64,000 bases of DNA, from positions 124,001 to 188,000 of the forward strand of contig JAIVFJ010000025.1 in assembly GCA_025765615.1 (NCBI GenBank), in the 5' to 3' direction. This DNA comes from Zopfochytrium polystomum (taxonomy: Eukaryota; Chytridiomycota; Chytridiomycetes; Chytridiales; Chytridiaceae). The notes beneath the pieces are model-generated. The model was not told the origin of the DNA and searched no databases. It worked only from the letters and a program-made list of their open reading frames with translations. The position numbers were made by a program, and so were the translations under genes. Position 1 is the first letter of the stretch. Each line of letters opens with the position of its first letter. This document shows, piece after piece, positions 1-12,678 of the stretch.

Positions 1-2406
1 GCGTGAGATCAGCTACCGACACGCCATTAGGTTAGCCTCATCCTTTTATTGCACTGTCATTGACTCGTTTGTTTCTTTTCTTTCCCCGTCTGGGGTTTGC
101 CAAAGTCCACCGGCGCATGCTCTGGCGCTTACCATGCTCAGGAACCATGCTCATGCTGGACGGCTTCTGAGTAGTCATGGGCGCGGTGATTTGAAAAAAA
201 AAAAGTACCCTTGAAGGGATTTATGGCCGATGCGTCTCTCTACTGGAGGGAGGAAAGCATTGGTAATAACGCGACAGCTGCACCTTCTCTTCCTCTCTAA
301 TTATCATCAATCATCAATCAATCACACTAAAGAAAACCAGCCTTTGCGGCTAAACTGTTTTCCTAATTGCAATTAGATTTTTTGTCTTTGGTGCCCAATC
401 AAAACTCGGCGGAAAAATCGGAAAAGGAAGGAGCTCAATGCGTTGTCTGTCTGTCTATCAGATTGTCTGTCTACCTCCCTGTCTGTAGGACTGGCAGTCA
501 GTGGGCTATCTGTCTCTCTGTCTGTCTCTCTATCTCTTCGCTCTGTCTCTCTCTCTGTCTCTCTCCCTCGGTCTCTCACTCTGTCTCTCTGTCTCTCTTT
601 CTCTGCCTGTCTCTCTCTCCCTCTCCTTCTCTCTCTCTCTCCCTGTCTCGCTCTGCCTCTTTCTCCCTCTCTCTCTCCCTGCCTCTCTCCCTCTCTCCCT
701 CTCTCACTCACTCTCTCTCTCTCCCTGTTTCTCTCTCTCCCTGTCTGTAGGACTGGCAGTCGATGGGCTGTCTGTCTCTCTGTCTGTCTCTCTATCGCAT
801 CGGTCTCTCTCTGTCTCTCTTTCTCTGTTTCTCTCCCTGTCTCTCTGTCTGTGTCTCTCACTCTGTCTCTCTCCCTGTCTCTCTCCCTGTTTCTCCCTCT
901 CCCTCTCTCTCTCTGTCTCTCTCCCTCTCCCTCACTCTCTGGAGCCCCCTGACTCAAAAACATATTTTCCTCTGTCTCTCTGTCTCTTCCTTATCTCTCT
1001 ATCTGTTTCACTGCCTCTGTCTCTGTCCCTCCCTGCAGTTCTTGGTTACTTTCTCGCTTGGGGGCGGGGTGACTCTGGCCATCTCATTGGAGGCAGACCA
1101 ACCCATCTGATAAGGCAGCTGCAAGCAACTTGATGCAACCACAGGAAGGTGTCAGGATAGACAAGTGAGGAGTCTCTTTCTCTCTCTCTATCTCTCTTGA
1201 TCGATTGAGCAGGAGTGACCAACAAAGCTTGGAGTGTTAGCCCCAAGCCACTGACACACTGACAGACAAAGGGGGACAGAAAGAGAGAGAAGTCGCAGTC
1301 TTTCAGCACAGCCACTCTGGCAAACCTGGAACCTCCAACAAACTGAGTGCTGCCCTTGCAGCCTTTGGCCGCTCATGCAGCAACCCATTTGACTGCAACA
1401 GGAAGACTGACAGCCTGTTGAATGCAACAGTCAGCTGGGCACTGGCTCCAAAGTGCTGACAGAACCCAGAGGGAGAAACACAAACAGCCTGTTGACTTTA
1501 GTTCAAACAAAGAGGCAGTCATTGATTGATAGATAGACAACAGCCTGTTGACTGCAAAGAGACAGAGATAGATATTGAGACACACAGCCCATTGACTGCC
1601 ACTCTCAGAGATAGGGAGATAGACAGACGACCCGTTGACTGCCACTCTTATAGACAGACAGCCCGTTGACTTCATTCCATTTTTAGTTTTTAGAGCATGA
1701 TTGAAATGCAAAAGAGAGAGAGTGAGAGAGAGAGGTCGGGAGGCAGGGAGGGAGGAGAGAGAAGCTGGATTTTTTTTTTCAGTCAGGGGGCTCCCCACCC
1801 CCCCTCCACCTCCGCTTGGCCTGCCACACAATGTTCATTGTGGCATGCCACTCTTCTTTCAATCCAGGGACAGATTGCCTGTGTGGGACAACCAATATCC
1901 ATTAAAGGCTTTATCTTTAATCATTTTTTCTCTTCTTTCGTTTTTTTTTTTAATGTTTTTTGGCAAGGATTGCTTACAAGTTGACGGGTATCCCCTAGTT
2001 TCTAATTATTTGCTTTTGCTTTCGAGGCAGCGGGTGGTGAGAAAGCGGCTTCAAGGTGGGACGCCTCTGTCTCCAACTGATCATGTATTTTGTCCTTTCA
2101 AAAAAAATTTTCTTCCAATTTCTTTAATCATTTTTGTTTTTCTGCTTGTTGCTCCTATTTTTTTTTTTTCCTCACTAATTGATTGTTCTTTTGTGCTCAA
2201 TCGATCATCACACAACCATGAATATGTAGGGTATGTATGGGGGAGAAGACAAGACAGCCGGACGGAACCGACCGAGACAGACAGACCGGCAGACAGAGCC
2301 ACCCTCATTTTTATTTTTTTATTTTTATTTTATTTCATTTCTTGCCATTGCTCTCGCGCTCGGAACACTTCACTCCACTTCCCGACGCCACTACATCACA
2401 CTGTGG
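1..2406. other. Upstream non-coding region with microsatellites
   Basis: I see no credible gene here. Positions 1-420 are unremarkable. About 440-1030 is almost pure pyrimidine on the plus strand. About 1140-1680 carries a degenerate repeat with cores like CAGCCTGTTGACT and AGACAGACAGCCC. About 1690-2230 is T-rich with a GA-rich patch. The long open frames over this DNA are Ser/Leu or Arg/Glu products of simple repeats and are not believable proteins. The last few hundred bases probably hold the promoter and 5' leader of the gene that starts at 2407. Confidence 0.6.
443..1030. repeat. CT/CTGT polypyrimidine microsatellite
   Basis: This is a nearly uninterrupted run of CTCTCT, CTGTCT and CCCTCT units on the plus strand. 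Two islands of unique sequence (near 485-515 and 748-780) share the core GACTGGCAGTC followed by GGGCTRTCTGTC. A related microsatellite-bearing repeat is found near 60.5-60.9 kb. Confidence 0.85.
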
Positions 2407-5363
2407 ATGGACCTCACGCACATCTTGGCGCGCTTCCCCGCGCCGCCGTTCCACGTACCCCCGCAGGACCTTCGCCACAACATCCCGCCGCACCTGCGCT
2501 ACGTCAAGCCCGTCTCGGCAAAGGGCAGCACCCTCCCGCGACCCGGAGGCCCGATCTCGCCGCCCACCACCCCGGGCGCCGTCGACGCCCACCCTTCGTC
2601 CGCCTTCTTTGGCAGCCCCCCGAGCAGAAACAACAGCTACCCGCAACAACAACAACAACAACAACAACAACCATACTATCAGCAGCAACAACAAGGCGGC
2701 GGCGCCCGCAAGCCCTCGTACGACTCCAACACTGCCGCGCTGCGCCAGCAGCAGCAGGCCCCGCGATCGCTGACCGCCACGCCCGTGCAAATGTCTGCGG
2801 CGTCCCTCGACCGGCCGGGCGGCGCCGCCTCTGTCTCGTCACCGCCGCCCTCCCTGCCGCAACAACAACAGCAACAACAGGCGCCCCCAACGTCCCCGTT
2901 CTCGCTGCGACCGCAGGACACGCGGTCCGCGAGCCAGCGGTCGGCTTTGAGCGCCGGCAGCGGCGGCGGGGGTGTATCGTCGACGCCGCCCAAGCTGGAC
3001 CACCCGCGCAAGATGTCGATCGAGATGGAGCAGGAGTGGGCCGAGCTGATGCAGGACCCGATCCTGAAGCGCACGCCGTCCAAGAACAACGCGCCGCCTG
3101 GATCGGCGGCGGCTTCGGCGGCGGCTTTGGCGGCGGGGATGGCTTCTACGCCGTCGCCCCCCGGGTCCGCTATGACCACGCCGTCGTCGGCCTTGTCGCC
3201 GCTGCCGACCGCGCCGCTGCCGCAGGCCGCGATGATTGGAGGCGGAGGAGGCGCGTCGTTGTCGTCGTCTGCAGCCGCCGCCGCGGCGCCAGGCACCCCA
3301 CCGCAGCAGCAGGGAAGCGGCGGCGGCCTCGGGAGGCCGCCGGTGCCGCTGCCGTCGCCCGGGTCGCGGTCGGCGACGCCGCAGCATCAGCAGCAGCATC
3401 AGCCCGTCGGCGCGCTGCGGAACGTCGGGTCGCCGCAACAGCAACAACAACAGCAGCAGCAGCAGGCGTTCCCGCCAGTGGTGCAGCGGTCGCTCTCGGG
3501 AGAAGGTCGCGACGGGCGGGCGACCCCGATGCAGCAGAGGCAGCCGCAGCAGCAGTCACAGTTTCAGCAGATGCAGCAGCAACAGCAGCGGCAGCAAGAG
3601 TACAACTCGCCGTGGGACGCGCCAAAAGAGTTGCAACCCAAGGCGCCCGCACGCAAGCCGTCGGAGACGGTGGACCCTGCAATGATGGACCTGTTGAAAC
3701 GGTATGGACTGGCGCTCTTCCCCCCGATTTATTATTATTATTTTCTTATATTCTAATTTCTTCTGGGGGGCAGTGCATGCACGTACCAAGAATCGCCCGG
3801 GGAGCGGCAGGCTCTGTTCAACTATTTGAGCGGGATGGGCAATCTGGAGCTGGGCAAGATGCAGCGCAGGGTCCACGCAATCATTTACTCGTGTAAGTTG
3901 CGCTTCCAATCGTTGTTCCCTCAGAGGCTCTTGAGACATCTTGTCTCACAAAATGCGATTCCGGCCCCGTTTTTCCCCCAAAAACACCGTTCGTTTTTTC
4001 GATGGGACCAGCCGCGGGACCGAATCGGCCCACGTCCGCCCTCGAGGTCGACAAGTACGTCTTGGACTTTAAAGCGTCGCACCCGGTACCCGTGAACAAG
4101 GAGGTCGTCGACACGTTGACCCTCGTGGGGAAGAGTAAGTTCACGACGGGACCTGGGATTTCGTTGTTTTTCGTTTCACCCCACCCCCACATACTCATCG
4201 TCACTGATTTTTCCGTTTGAAAAAAAAAAACAACAAAAAGCTCGCCAGCCAAAGTTCCGCCTGCTGGTGGACAACGCGGATCCTCGGATCCAGATCCGCG
4301 TCGAGAACGGCGCGGGCGTCATCCTGGTAAGCGACAGAGGCGGCGTTAGAGGAGACAAAGTTCTTGGAAGTTCAGAACGCCACAAAAGCGATCTTCAATC
4401 CAAAAAAGAAAAAAATGCTCATTGCTGCCCCGCCTTCCCCCCGCTTAGAACATGATCCATGAGGTTAAAGTGTTCCTTACGTTGCGCGCGTCGGGCCCGG
4501 TTAGCACGGTTGTGACACTCGAGATTGAAAGTACGTATAGGGAGTGCGTTTAAGTCGTTTTGGCGTTGTTTAAACCCTCCAAACTTATTCTCGCTTTGCC
4601 TTCGAACACACGTACACTAGACGGTGCGCGGCACTTTATCGTGGTTCGCCCTGGCCCGAACGGCAACGCGGATCCGAACGCTGCGGCGAGAGGCCCTGAG
4701 GGAGTTAGTGGGCAACAGCCACAGCAACAGATGCAACAGCAACAGATGCAACAACAACAGATGCAACAGCAACAACAACAGCAACAACAACAGCTTCAAA
4801 TGCAACAGCAGCAGCAGCAACAGCAGCCGCCGCAGTCACCGTACGGCCGCGGCCCCGGCACGGGAACGCCGCAGCCGCAAGCGCCGATGCAGAACCCGCG
4901 GTACGCGTCGTTAGACGGCAAACGTCTATTCCAGCAGCAGCAACCACCGCCGATGCCCGGGCAGCAGCAGCAGCAGACTCCTCAACAGCAGCAATCGCAG
5001 ATCAACACCAACTTTATCGTGCCCGCCGGGTTCGACGCGACGCTGGTGGAGGACACGATCATCTCCGGGTTCACGCACCGGGTGCCCAAGTCGCTTGCTA
5101 TGCTGCGGGCGACGCTGATGGCGCGCGACGGCTTGCGGGTGCCCGGGGTGTTTATGGAACGAGGGGACGAGCGCGAGCTCAAGATGATTTGGGAGCGGCT
5201 CGGGCGCGGGCAGCCGTTTCGCGCCGGGGATATGCTGGCGGTGGCGACGGCGATCAAGGTGAAGTGAGCGAGAGTTTTTTTTTTTTTTTTGTTTTTTTTT
5301 TTTGTTTTTGCGCTGCGGAACGCGCGCTGCAAGATTGCGCACTGCAAAATCACACACTTCACT

Positions 5364-5395
<32 letters not shown>

Positions 5396-6005
5396 CACAC
5401 TCTCTCTCTCCCGCTCTAATCCAATTCCAATCCCAATTCACAATCCCAATGCCAGATGTTCTTCCGCGAGCTGCCGCGGCAGGTCATGTGCGAGGTGCGG
5501 CCGACTGACATTATCAACGCGCAAACGGAGGAGCAGGCGACGCGCGCGATCGCAAACATGAGCTCTTCGAATAGGGAGTTGAGTCCTTTTTTTTGGGTTT
5601 TTTAATTGCAGCTTCGCACAACCTCGAAAAACTAAAACTACAATGAACAAAAAAAAAAAAAAAAAAGCCTCTTGGACTGGGCCCTCGACATCATGTCGGA
5701 CGTGCTGTACTTTGAGGCAGAGAACCGCATGGGCCTGCAGACGCTGTGTGAGTAGTAGCTAATTTTTTTTTTTGTTTTTTTTTTTTTTTTTTTAAAATGT
5801 GCTCCTTGGTGTTCGCACCCACCAACCCGTGATTGGTTCCCCCCCCACAAACCACAAACCACCAGGCTCGGTGTGGGCGCCCAACCTGCTTGCGACGCCG
5901 ACAGTGGGCAACGTCGACCACAACCTGTACGCCGCCGTGTCGGTGCACTTGCCGGACTTTGTCGGGTTGCTGCTGATGAAGCGGATGCGGGACTTGGAGG
6001 AGTGA
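2407..6005 (+). CDS. polyQ protein with ASH-like domain and RhoGAP fold lacking the arginine finger
   Basis: Nine exons fit in frame: 2407-3701, 3774-3892, 4012-4134, 4241-4326, 4449-4530, 4621-5258, 5456-5577, 5668-5747 and 5866-6005, giving 894 residues. The first 430 residues are Pro/Gln/Ser/Ala-rich with several Gln runs. Residues about 475-585 look like an ASH/MSP-type beta-sandwich (PKFRLLVDN, IRVENGAGVI, VKVFLTLRASG, HFIVVRPG). A second Gln-rich linker follows. Residues about 698-885 match RhoGAP: the FFRELP helix after a conserved Lys, SSNRDLLDWALDIM, and VWAPNLLATP. The catalytic loop, normally GIFRxSG, reads GVFMERG, so the arginine finger is Met. ASH plus a finger-less RhoGAP recalls OCRL/INPP5B, but no phosphatase domain is present. 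I infer a small-GTPase-binding scaffold rather than an active GAP. An upstream in-frame ATG at 2233 is possible, but its extension looks like leader sequence. Confidence 0.75.
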
Positions 6006-6638
6006 AGATTTTGGGGGGCGGGGGTGGGGATTGTTTTTTTTTTTTTTTTTTTAGCTTGGTGCCGTTCGTGGGTCGAGTGCGTGTTTGTGTGCGTGTGAGT
6101 GTTCGGGGTGCGTGGGGGGGCTGCCTGTCCTGTCACTCGCTATCTGAGTCTCTCCCCCGCTCTCTCCCTCTTTTGATGCCTCCCTCTCTCTCACACACGC
6201 TGGGCACACGGACTCACACACTCGCTCTGTTACTTGTTTTTGTGGCCCCTCTTTTGCTTTCTCTCCTGCTCTCCACTCTCTCCACACACACACACACACA
6301 CACACACAACCTCTCTCTCTCTCTCTCTCTTAAATTTGCCTTGTTGATTCGCGGTCTCACAGCGCTCCCTCGTTGTTTTCGGGAGAGACGTGGGGGCGGG
6401 GGAGGGTGTCTCTATGCTCATACTTTGGTTTTTTTTTTTTAAGTTTGTTGCTTCGTTTCAATCTGTCGTCCCCTCACTTTTTGCGGAGGTTTTATGTTTT
6501 GGCTGGGGGGGGTGGCGCGAAGTAGGGGGAATTGGTGTGTGTATTTTTTTCTTTCCGTTTTCAATAGCAACCAGAGTTTGTTTCGTGCGCGCACTAGAGT
6601 AAAAGTTTCAGGGAGTGACTGCCTGCAATATTCGGATG

Positions 6639-6681
<43 letters not shown>

Positions 6682-7077
6682 GAAGCCCTTAGTTTTACGC
6701 ACGCCAAGGAGCGGAACTCCCACAAAGAGAGCGGTCAAACAAAAAAAAACCAAGCTGCAAGGGAAACTGAGTCTTTTTTCCTTCTGGGCCCCTTGTTGCC
6801 CCAATAATATAACACATAACCATTGCATCCGAAAATAATAATCAAAGACGGAGGGCTCCGAACAGCAGGCATTCGGCGCGGCGCTCCTTCCCCCCAGTTT
6901 GGGGGATGTACGGGGACTCAATAAAATAATTATAAACAGTGGCAGGAAATCCAAAGCCAAAGTCCCGTTTTTCAAAAGACTGGGCGCGGGTTTTCACCGC
7001 TGGACTCGCCGGTGATGTTTCCCTTTCCTTGTGCAGCTGATCTTTATCTCTGGTGAGAGAGAGAGGACACAGAGAGC

Positions 7078-7146
<69 letters not shown>

Positions 7147-7537
7147 TAAATATTACTTACCAGCCACTCCGCGAGACAGAGAGACAGACAGACCACCAAG
7201 CCGGACGGACAAGCACGCGCGCGACGGGCAGCAGAGCAAGCACCAAGCTGACGAGCAGGTCGATTGTTAGTCGAAGAGTCGAAGAGTCGAACAGTCGACG
7301 GCGAGACGGCGAAGATCGCCCCTCCCTTCTTCGCGCGCCCTCTTCTTCTTTTCGCTGCTTGCCCTACCCTGCCCCCCCGTCCATAGTGGCCCCGGCTGGG
7401 CCACGCCGCCTTCCCGCAGTATCACCACCATCATCGCCGCTCCCCACCCATTCGATCCGTCTCCAGCCCAACCTACCCACCCCCTACCTCCGAAACTTAA
7501 CAACAAGAGCGACGCAACACCTTTCACCCTTTCTGGA
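6006..7537. other. Intergenic, microsatellite-rich
   Basis: The 3' flank of the RhoGAP-like gene contains poly-T (6034-6052), (CA)n (6285-6308), (CT)n and a (GT)n tract (6640-6678). A (GA)n tract at 7077-7130 lies in the probable promoter or leader of the next gene. I see no conserved open frame. Confidence 0.6.
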
Positions 7538-9200
7538 ATGGCCTGGTTCGACCTCGTCGCCCGCCACAGATGGCGGGCCCTTGCTGCCGCCGCCGTCCTC
7601 TTTTCCGCAATCTATCTGATCTCTCAGGTGGGTGGGTGGGTGGGTGGTACTCGGCTCTCTTTTTTGCTTTGGGACGAACGATGAGCAGCGTATACGGACG
7701 ACTGCCTCTAAAAATGCACCCGATCACCCCCCCCGCTTCCTCATGTTCCAGCACATCGCCGATCTCAAAGCGTTTTTGCTCACCACGCTCGAGTACATTG
7801 AGCTGCACAAGACGACCGGATCGGTCTTATTCGTCTTCTTTTTTGGAGTGTCCAGCTGCCTGCTGATTCCCAGTTGAGAATGCTGCCGGTTTAGGCCCCT
7901 TTGTTCCTTGTTTTGATGAGAGGCTTGATCGATTGACGCAAAACTCTTGGCTGGCCATTCCGTCCGTTGTGTGTTTTCTCTCTCTTATCGTCCAGTTTCC
8001 TTCATAACGATGGCCGCCGGCGTCATCTTCCGCCCCGTCGTCGTCGCAATCGTGCTCGTCCTCCTCGGCAGCCAGGTACGGTGTTTTTTTTTGTATGTTT
8101 TTTTTTTGGCCTCGTTGCCTGCACTGCCGCGTTTTTTTGCCCAGCTTCGGGGGCAAGAACTAATATTTTCTATTTTTCATTTACCGTGCTTCCTCAGCTG
8201 GGACTCCTCATGTCTGTTGTTTTAGGGCGCACTGTCCTTCGACCGTGGGTGGAAGGACGCATCCGCAAGGACCAAACGCTTTCAGCAATCGATCGCGCGA
8301 TCAGCAAAGAGGGTATGTCCGTGGAGTCCGGATTTTCGATCGAGCTGATCTATTTCCTCATCTGCTGTAAATCCGCAATCAAAAACAGGAGCAAAGATCG
8401 TCATATTGCTTCGACTCTCGCCCATCGCGCCGTTCGGCCTGGCCAACTACATCCTCTCCGCCACCAGCATCCCGTACCCGCTCCTCGCGCTGTCCACGTT
8501 TGTCGGGAACCTGCCCGGCTCGATATCTGGCTCGGTCGTCGGCTCATTCCTGTCGAGCCTGTCTGGCGCGAGCGACTACAAAATCTCGCCGCGGGCGCAG
8601 TACCTGGGCATGCTCTTTTCGGGCGTCTTTGCTGTGCTTTCGATCGTGTACATTAGCCTCCTCGCGCGCAAGGCGCTGCGGGAGGCGATCGCGGAGGGTG
8701 CGGCGCGGGCCGAAGGGCTGCCGCTCCAGGTGACGCCCGGGTCGTCGCAGGCGGGCTCCGAGGACACACCGCGGCGGCGTAGCCTCGACGAGGCGTTTGG
8801 CGGCGGTGGCACGGGCAGCGTCGGGCGGCGGCGGGCGGTGTCTCCAGCGCACAGGCGCACGGGCGCCGCCGCCGCCGCCGGGACGCTGCCGTTCGATAGC
8901 GATCTCGAGTCTGGGCTGCTGGGCGACAGCAGCGACGACGTGACGGCCGACTATGGCGACGGCGACGACGACGACGGGGCCGGCGGCGGCGGCGGGGCCG
9001 ACGGCTCGGGGCTGCTGCTGCCCACGACGACGACTGCGGCGGCGGCAGCGGGAGCCGGCGGCGGTGTGGCGGGCGCGGGTACGGGATCCTGGCTCACGGC
9101 GGGCTTTTCAGCAGAGGACAAACGTACGCTCAAGACGACGCTCGTCGGCTGCATCGCGGCGGTGGTGCTGGGCGTGCCGATCATTCTGCTGGCCACGTAA
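7538..9200 (+). CDS. TVP38/TMEM64 family (VTT domain) membrane protein
   Basis: Five exons (7538-7627, 7752-7872, 7996-8075, 8198-8312, 8389-9200) give 405 residues. Residues about 12-30 are a first membrane segment. The VTT (SNARE-associated/DedA-like) domain spans roughly 31-230, with the landmarks CLLIPISFITMAAGVIF, the charged loop GRTVLRPWVEGRI before IDRAISKEG, and RLSPIAPFGLANYIL followed by TFVGNLPGSISGS. These match the family's re-entrant loop and Gly-rich segments. The C-terminal third is a low-complexity acidic and Gly-rich linker absent from the core family, ending in a second hydrophobic helix (TTLVGCIAAVVLGVPIILL). Relatives sit in Golgi, endosome or ER membranes, and VTT proteins such as VMP1 and TMEM41B are lipid scramblases; that activity is not established for this gene. 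Every splice junction restores a family motif, so the structure is well supported. Confidence 0.85.
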
Positions 9201-9772
9201 AGGGGTGGGGGAGGACGGAACGGGTGTTTGGGCATCTTTTACGGGGTCGAACTGGTACAAGTTTTGGGACGTGCGGCGCGGGAGGGCGCGGCCTGATCCT
9301 TTTGGGGTTATTATTTTTATTTTTATTTTTCCGTGTTTTTTTTCTTTCTTTTTTTTTTTTTTTTTTTTTTTTTTTGTACTCTCCCTTTCATTCTTTGGAG
9401 GATAAACACCGGTGTTTTTTCGAAGTTTTCTTGCTCTGGGGTGCGGCGCTGGGGATTAGAAAGGGCGGCAGAGGTCTCGTTTCGGCTTCATTGCCTTCTT
9501 CTTCTTCCTCTTTCTTTTTTCGTCTGCTTCTTATTCCTGCCTGCGTGTTGCTTCTCACTCTTCTTCCCCCAGCCGCGACCCCGGATTGCCTCTCCCCCCA
9601 TCGCCGGCAGCCTGCGTCCCTCTCTCCCTTTTCCCCCAACCCTTTCGTGTTCACCCAGCCAGCCAGCCAGCCAGCCCAACAACACGCCCCGACCTTCACT
9701 ACCCAAGCAGCCAAAACACAACGCGCGACTCTTTGCTCCTCCCATTTAGCCCCATCTTGCCCCAACTTTACC

Positions 9773-9804
<32 letters not shown>

Positions 9805-12412
9805 GAATCCCCGTCCCCTCCCCCTGCACTTTCTTGGTGTTTCCCCCCCTCTCGAAATGAACAAACTATAGGGGGAGGGATGGGGGCTGTGGGTGTTTGA
9901 GTGCGTGCGTGTGAGACGCTCTTGCACGGACCCGTGCAAATTTGGGTTGGGGGGAATAAAATTAAAATAAAAAAAAAATTTTAAAAAAAACCAGCACCAT
10001 CCACCGAAGCACTTGCGTGTTTTGGTTCGGACACTCTAATTTACACGCTTGCAGGGACGCAAACACAAATATGCAACTTTCATGGCGGGGCAGGGAGCAG
10101 GGGGGCGTTGCTACTGGGAGAGATTGGTGGTGGTGGGCAGGTGGTGGGGGGAGTGTCCGTGTTGAGTTACCCAATCAGTTTATTTATTTTATTTATTTAT
10201 TTTATTTTATTTTTGTTTCTTTTGGCCGCTAAACAGTCTGGGAAGGAGCTTCGGCACCAAACTTACGGTTGACGCCCAACCTATCAAAGCCCTTTAGCAA
10301 CCCCTTAGCAGCAAATAAGACATACAAGACATTGTCCTAATGAATATGTGCGTAACTTCTCTTTTCTACACGGAGATGTTGTCCGGTGATATTACCACCA
10401 AGTTGGCAGCAACCCCTGCTTGGTCGTTCAATGACTCATAAAGAAAGACATACGCACCAAATTCAACACCGTAACAGAAGTGTTTTCAGAGAACAAGCCC
10501 TGCATTTGTCGTTTTTAACTTTCCACATCGAGATTTTGACGGTGAATGGAAATTTTGATAGGCCCAGAGCGAGTCCTTAATTATCAAGCTTCTTCCTTTA
10601 TTCTATAGTGGGTTTACCTGACTTGAATTCATGAAGATTGTAGACATAGCAAAACGAGATCGTTTGACAATTTCTGTGAATTTCGATCTCAAACATTGGA
10701 TTAAATGGAGCACTGATGACCCACAAATCAATTACACTGAGTATGAAAAAAAGCAGCTGATACTAAGCTGTCTCAAAATGCTATCTCCGCATCAAGGACA
10801 CCTGTTGATACAGCATGTCAGTTATGACACACCTGCCTCACTGGTGTCGCCGACAATGTGTCGTTTCCATCCCACGCGGTTGGCCCTGCATGCGCAGGGA
10901 TTTGATACGACTGCAAAAGTTGATTGTTGGGATTATGAGAAATGGCGTCCTTCTGCACCCTGATGTTGCTACACGGCATCGGTGCTCTATCTTCCTGCGT
11001 TGCTGCTATGCGACGTAGGCGTTGCGGGATCGCAGTGTATCATGATGGATGGTCAGAGGTTCTACCTGAGCGTTTCTCACTGTGAGGGTGACTTGCATGA
11101 ATTAGTATGAAGCCCGTGACGGTTGGTTGGAGAGGCCCACGCAGGCTTCTTTAAAACAGCGGGGAAAGAAAGGTTTGGAGTAGCAATACAAATCTAAATT
11201 CTTAGAGATGGCATTTATTCAAGGTTGGGGTTACATTTTTGAAGCGAGTTGAGATAAATGAGGCTGCTTCTCCCAGGGCAGCTATTTTTCAGGAGAGTGG
11301 CATTAGGAAAAGAGAAAGAGAAAGAAAAAGAAAGGAAAGCAAATGTTTGTGAAAGGAAGGAGGAATGAAAAATTAATGACAAGGCAACACGGACGAGAAA
11401 GAAAAGATAAGAGATAAGAAGTATTTAAATGATCATGTACAGATATAAACAAGAGGGGGTTCCCAGGCTACATAGACCCTTTTGTAACCAAGGAGCCAAA
11501 TAGCTCTTTCATTATCACAAGATAATGATTCTAATTGTGCTAACAAGTGGCAATCTTTGTTACAAGACTAAAAATTAAGTCTACATAGTGGAAAATCACA
11601 AAAATAAAGGAAACAACTGGAATCGATTCCTCTTTTCTGATAGGGTCATGCTTTCATGCAAAACTATACAATGTGTTACACTGAAGCATAGTAAAGTAAG
11701 AGCCAAAGAACCTAAGCTATGACCAACACCTTATGTTAGATACTTGAGAGTCTCATAGGATACCCTCGCATAGAAGGGTCCAGGCTTAAGCCAAGAGTGT
11801 TGGTGATTGCGCCTGGTGTGTTGAAAAGGCACCAACAGACTTGAGTTGGTGTGGAGTGAGAGAGCTTGTTTAGAGCATGAGCCCTTTTCTCGCTAAGAGC
11901 AAAGCACTCTTTGTTGCCAAAGTAGATGGAGAGCTGGTGCTCTCAGACAGATTGTTTAGAGTGCAAAACACCCTTGTCTTGTAAGAGTGAAGCGGTCTGT
12001 ACAAATGAGGTATCAACCCAAGGTCGACCTTGAAGCTTTGCAGGTCAAGGCAGAGGGTATAGTGACTCAGATAACAGCAATGGTTTTCATGTGTTGTACT
12101 CAAGGGTAGAGACTGACAAGCAACTGGCACAGTGGCCCCCGCTTTCGTTTTTTTTTTCTTTGGGGCGGGGTGGGACTGTCGCACCGCTCCTTGGAAACTG
12201 TCCTTCGATTCTTCCAACGCAGCCTTTCTTTTTGTAGTTTTTCCCCTCCTTCCAATCTGAAGCGGCAGCGCACGCTCCATTGCGGGGGGTGGGCCTGTGT
12301 GGCAAACAATCCCCTCCCCTCCCACGAGTCAATGAGTAACATAACGTAGAGCCACAGGCACAAAAAAGCACAAGCACAGGCACAACACAGACAAGCACAC
12401 AAGGCGCCACCA

Positions 12413-12450
<38 letters not shown>

Positions 12451-12678
12451 TAGAGATAATATGAATGAATACGAGTAGTAGGAGGGGGGAAAAATAGCTG
12501 GGAAAGTCAAGTCTCGTATAAAAATAATGGGGATATGACTACTTCAAAGTGGAATTTAAAAAAAGATGGTGGGCTTTAAGTGTGAGTGAAAGAGGTAGTT
12601 TGGGCCCGTCTACGAGGCAAATGCAGTACCACCGGAGACTCGCTCCCCCACTCCTCTCCGTTCGGCAATCGCCCACAT
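9201..12678. other. Long non-coding stretch, possibly decayed retroelement
   Basis: 9200-10,250 holds T-rich and simple sequence, including poly-T runs (9349-9375, 9780-9804) and a CAGC run near 9658-9676. From about 10,250 to 12,100 the DNA becomes more AT-rich. One open frame (10,631-10,963, plus, 110 codons) resembles nothing I know and is probably not a gene. The stretch 11,460-12,070 is AT-rich unique sequence without a recognisable gene and might be an old LTR, but I could not find paired termini. A (CA)n tract lies at 12,417-12,447. Confidence 0.4.

Noticed and set aside
373..1133. Long open frames on both strands over the CT tract
   Set aside because: They translate simple repeats into Ser/Leu or Arg/Glu strings in several frames at once, with no domain, and the DNA is a microsatellite.
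2679..3682. Large opposite-strand frames over the polyQ region
   Set aside because: They are shadows of the GC-rich CAG/CAA coding exon of the RhoGAP-like gene.
6640..6678. (GT)n and (CA)n tracts as telomeric repeats
   Set aside because: They are pure dinucleotide runs scattered in introns and intergenic DNA, not telomere-type G-rich units.
10631..10963. 110-codon frame as a gene
   Set aside because: It has no recognisable motif, no intron or neighbour support, and lies in AT-rich, possibly transposon-derived DNA.
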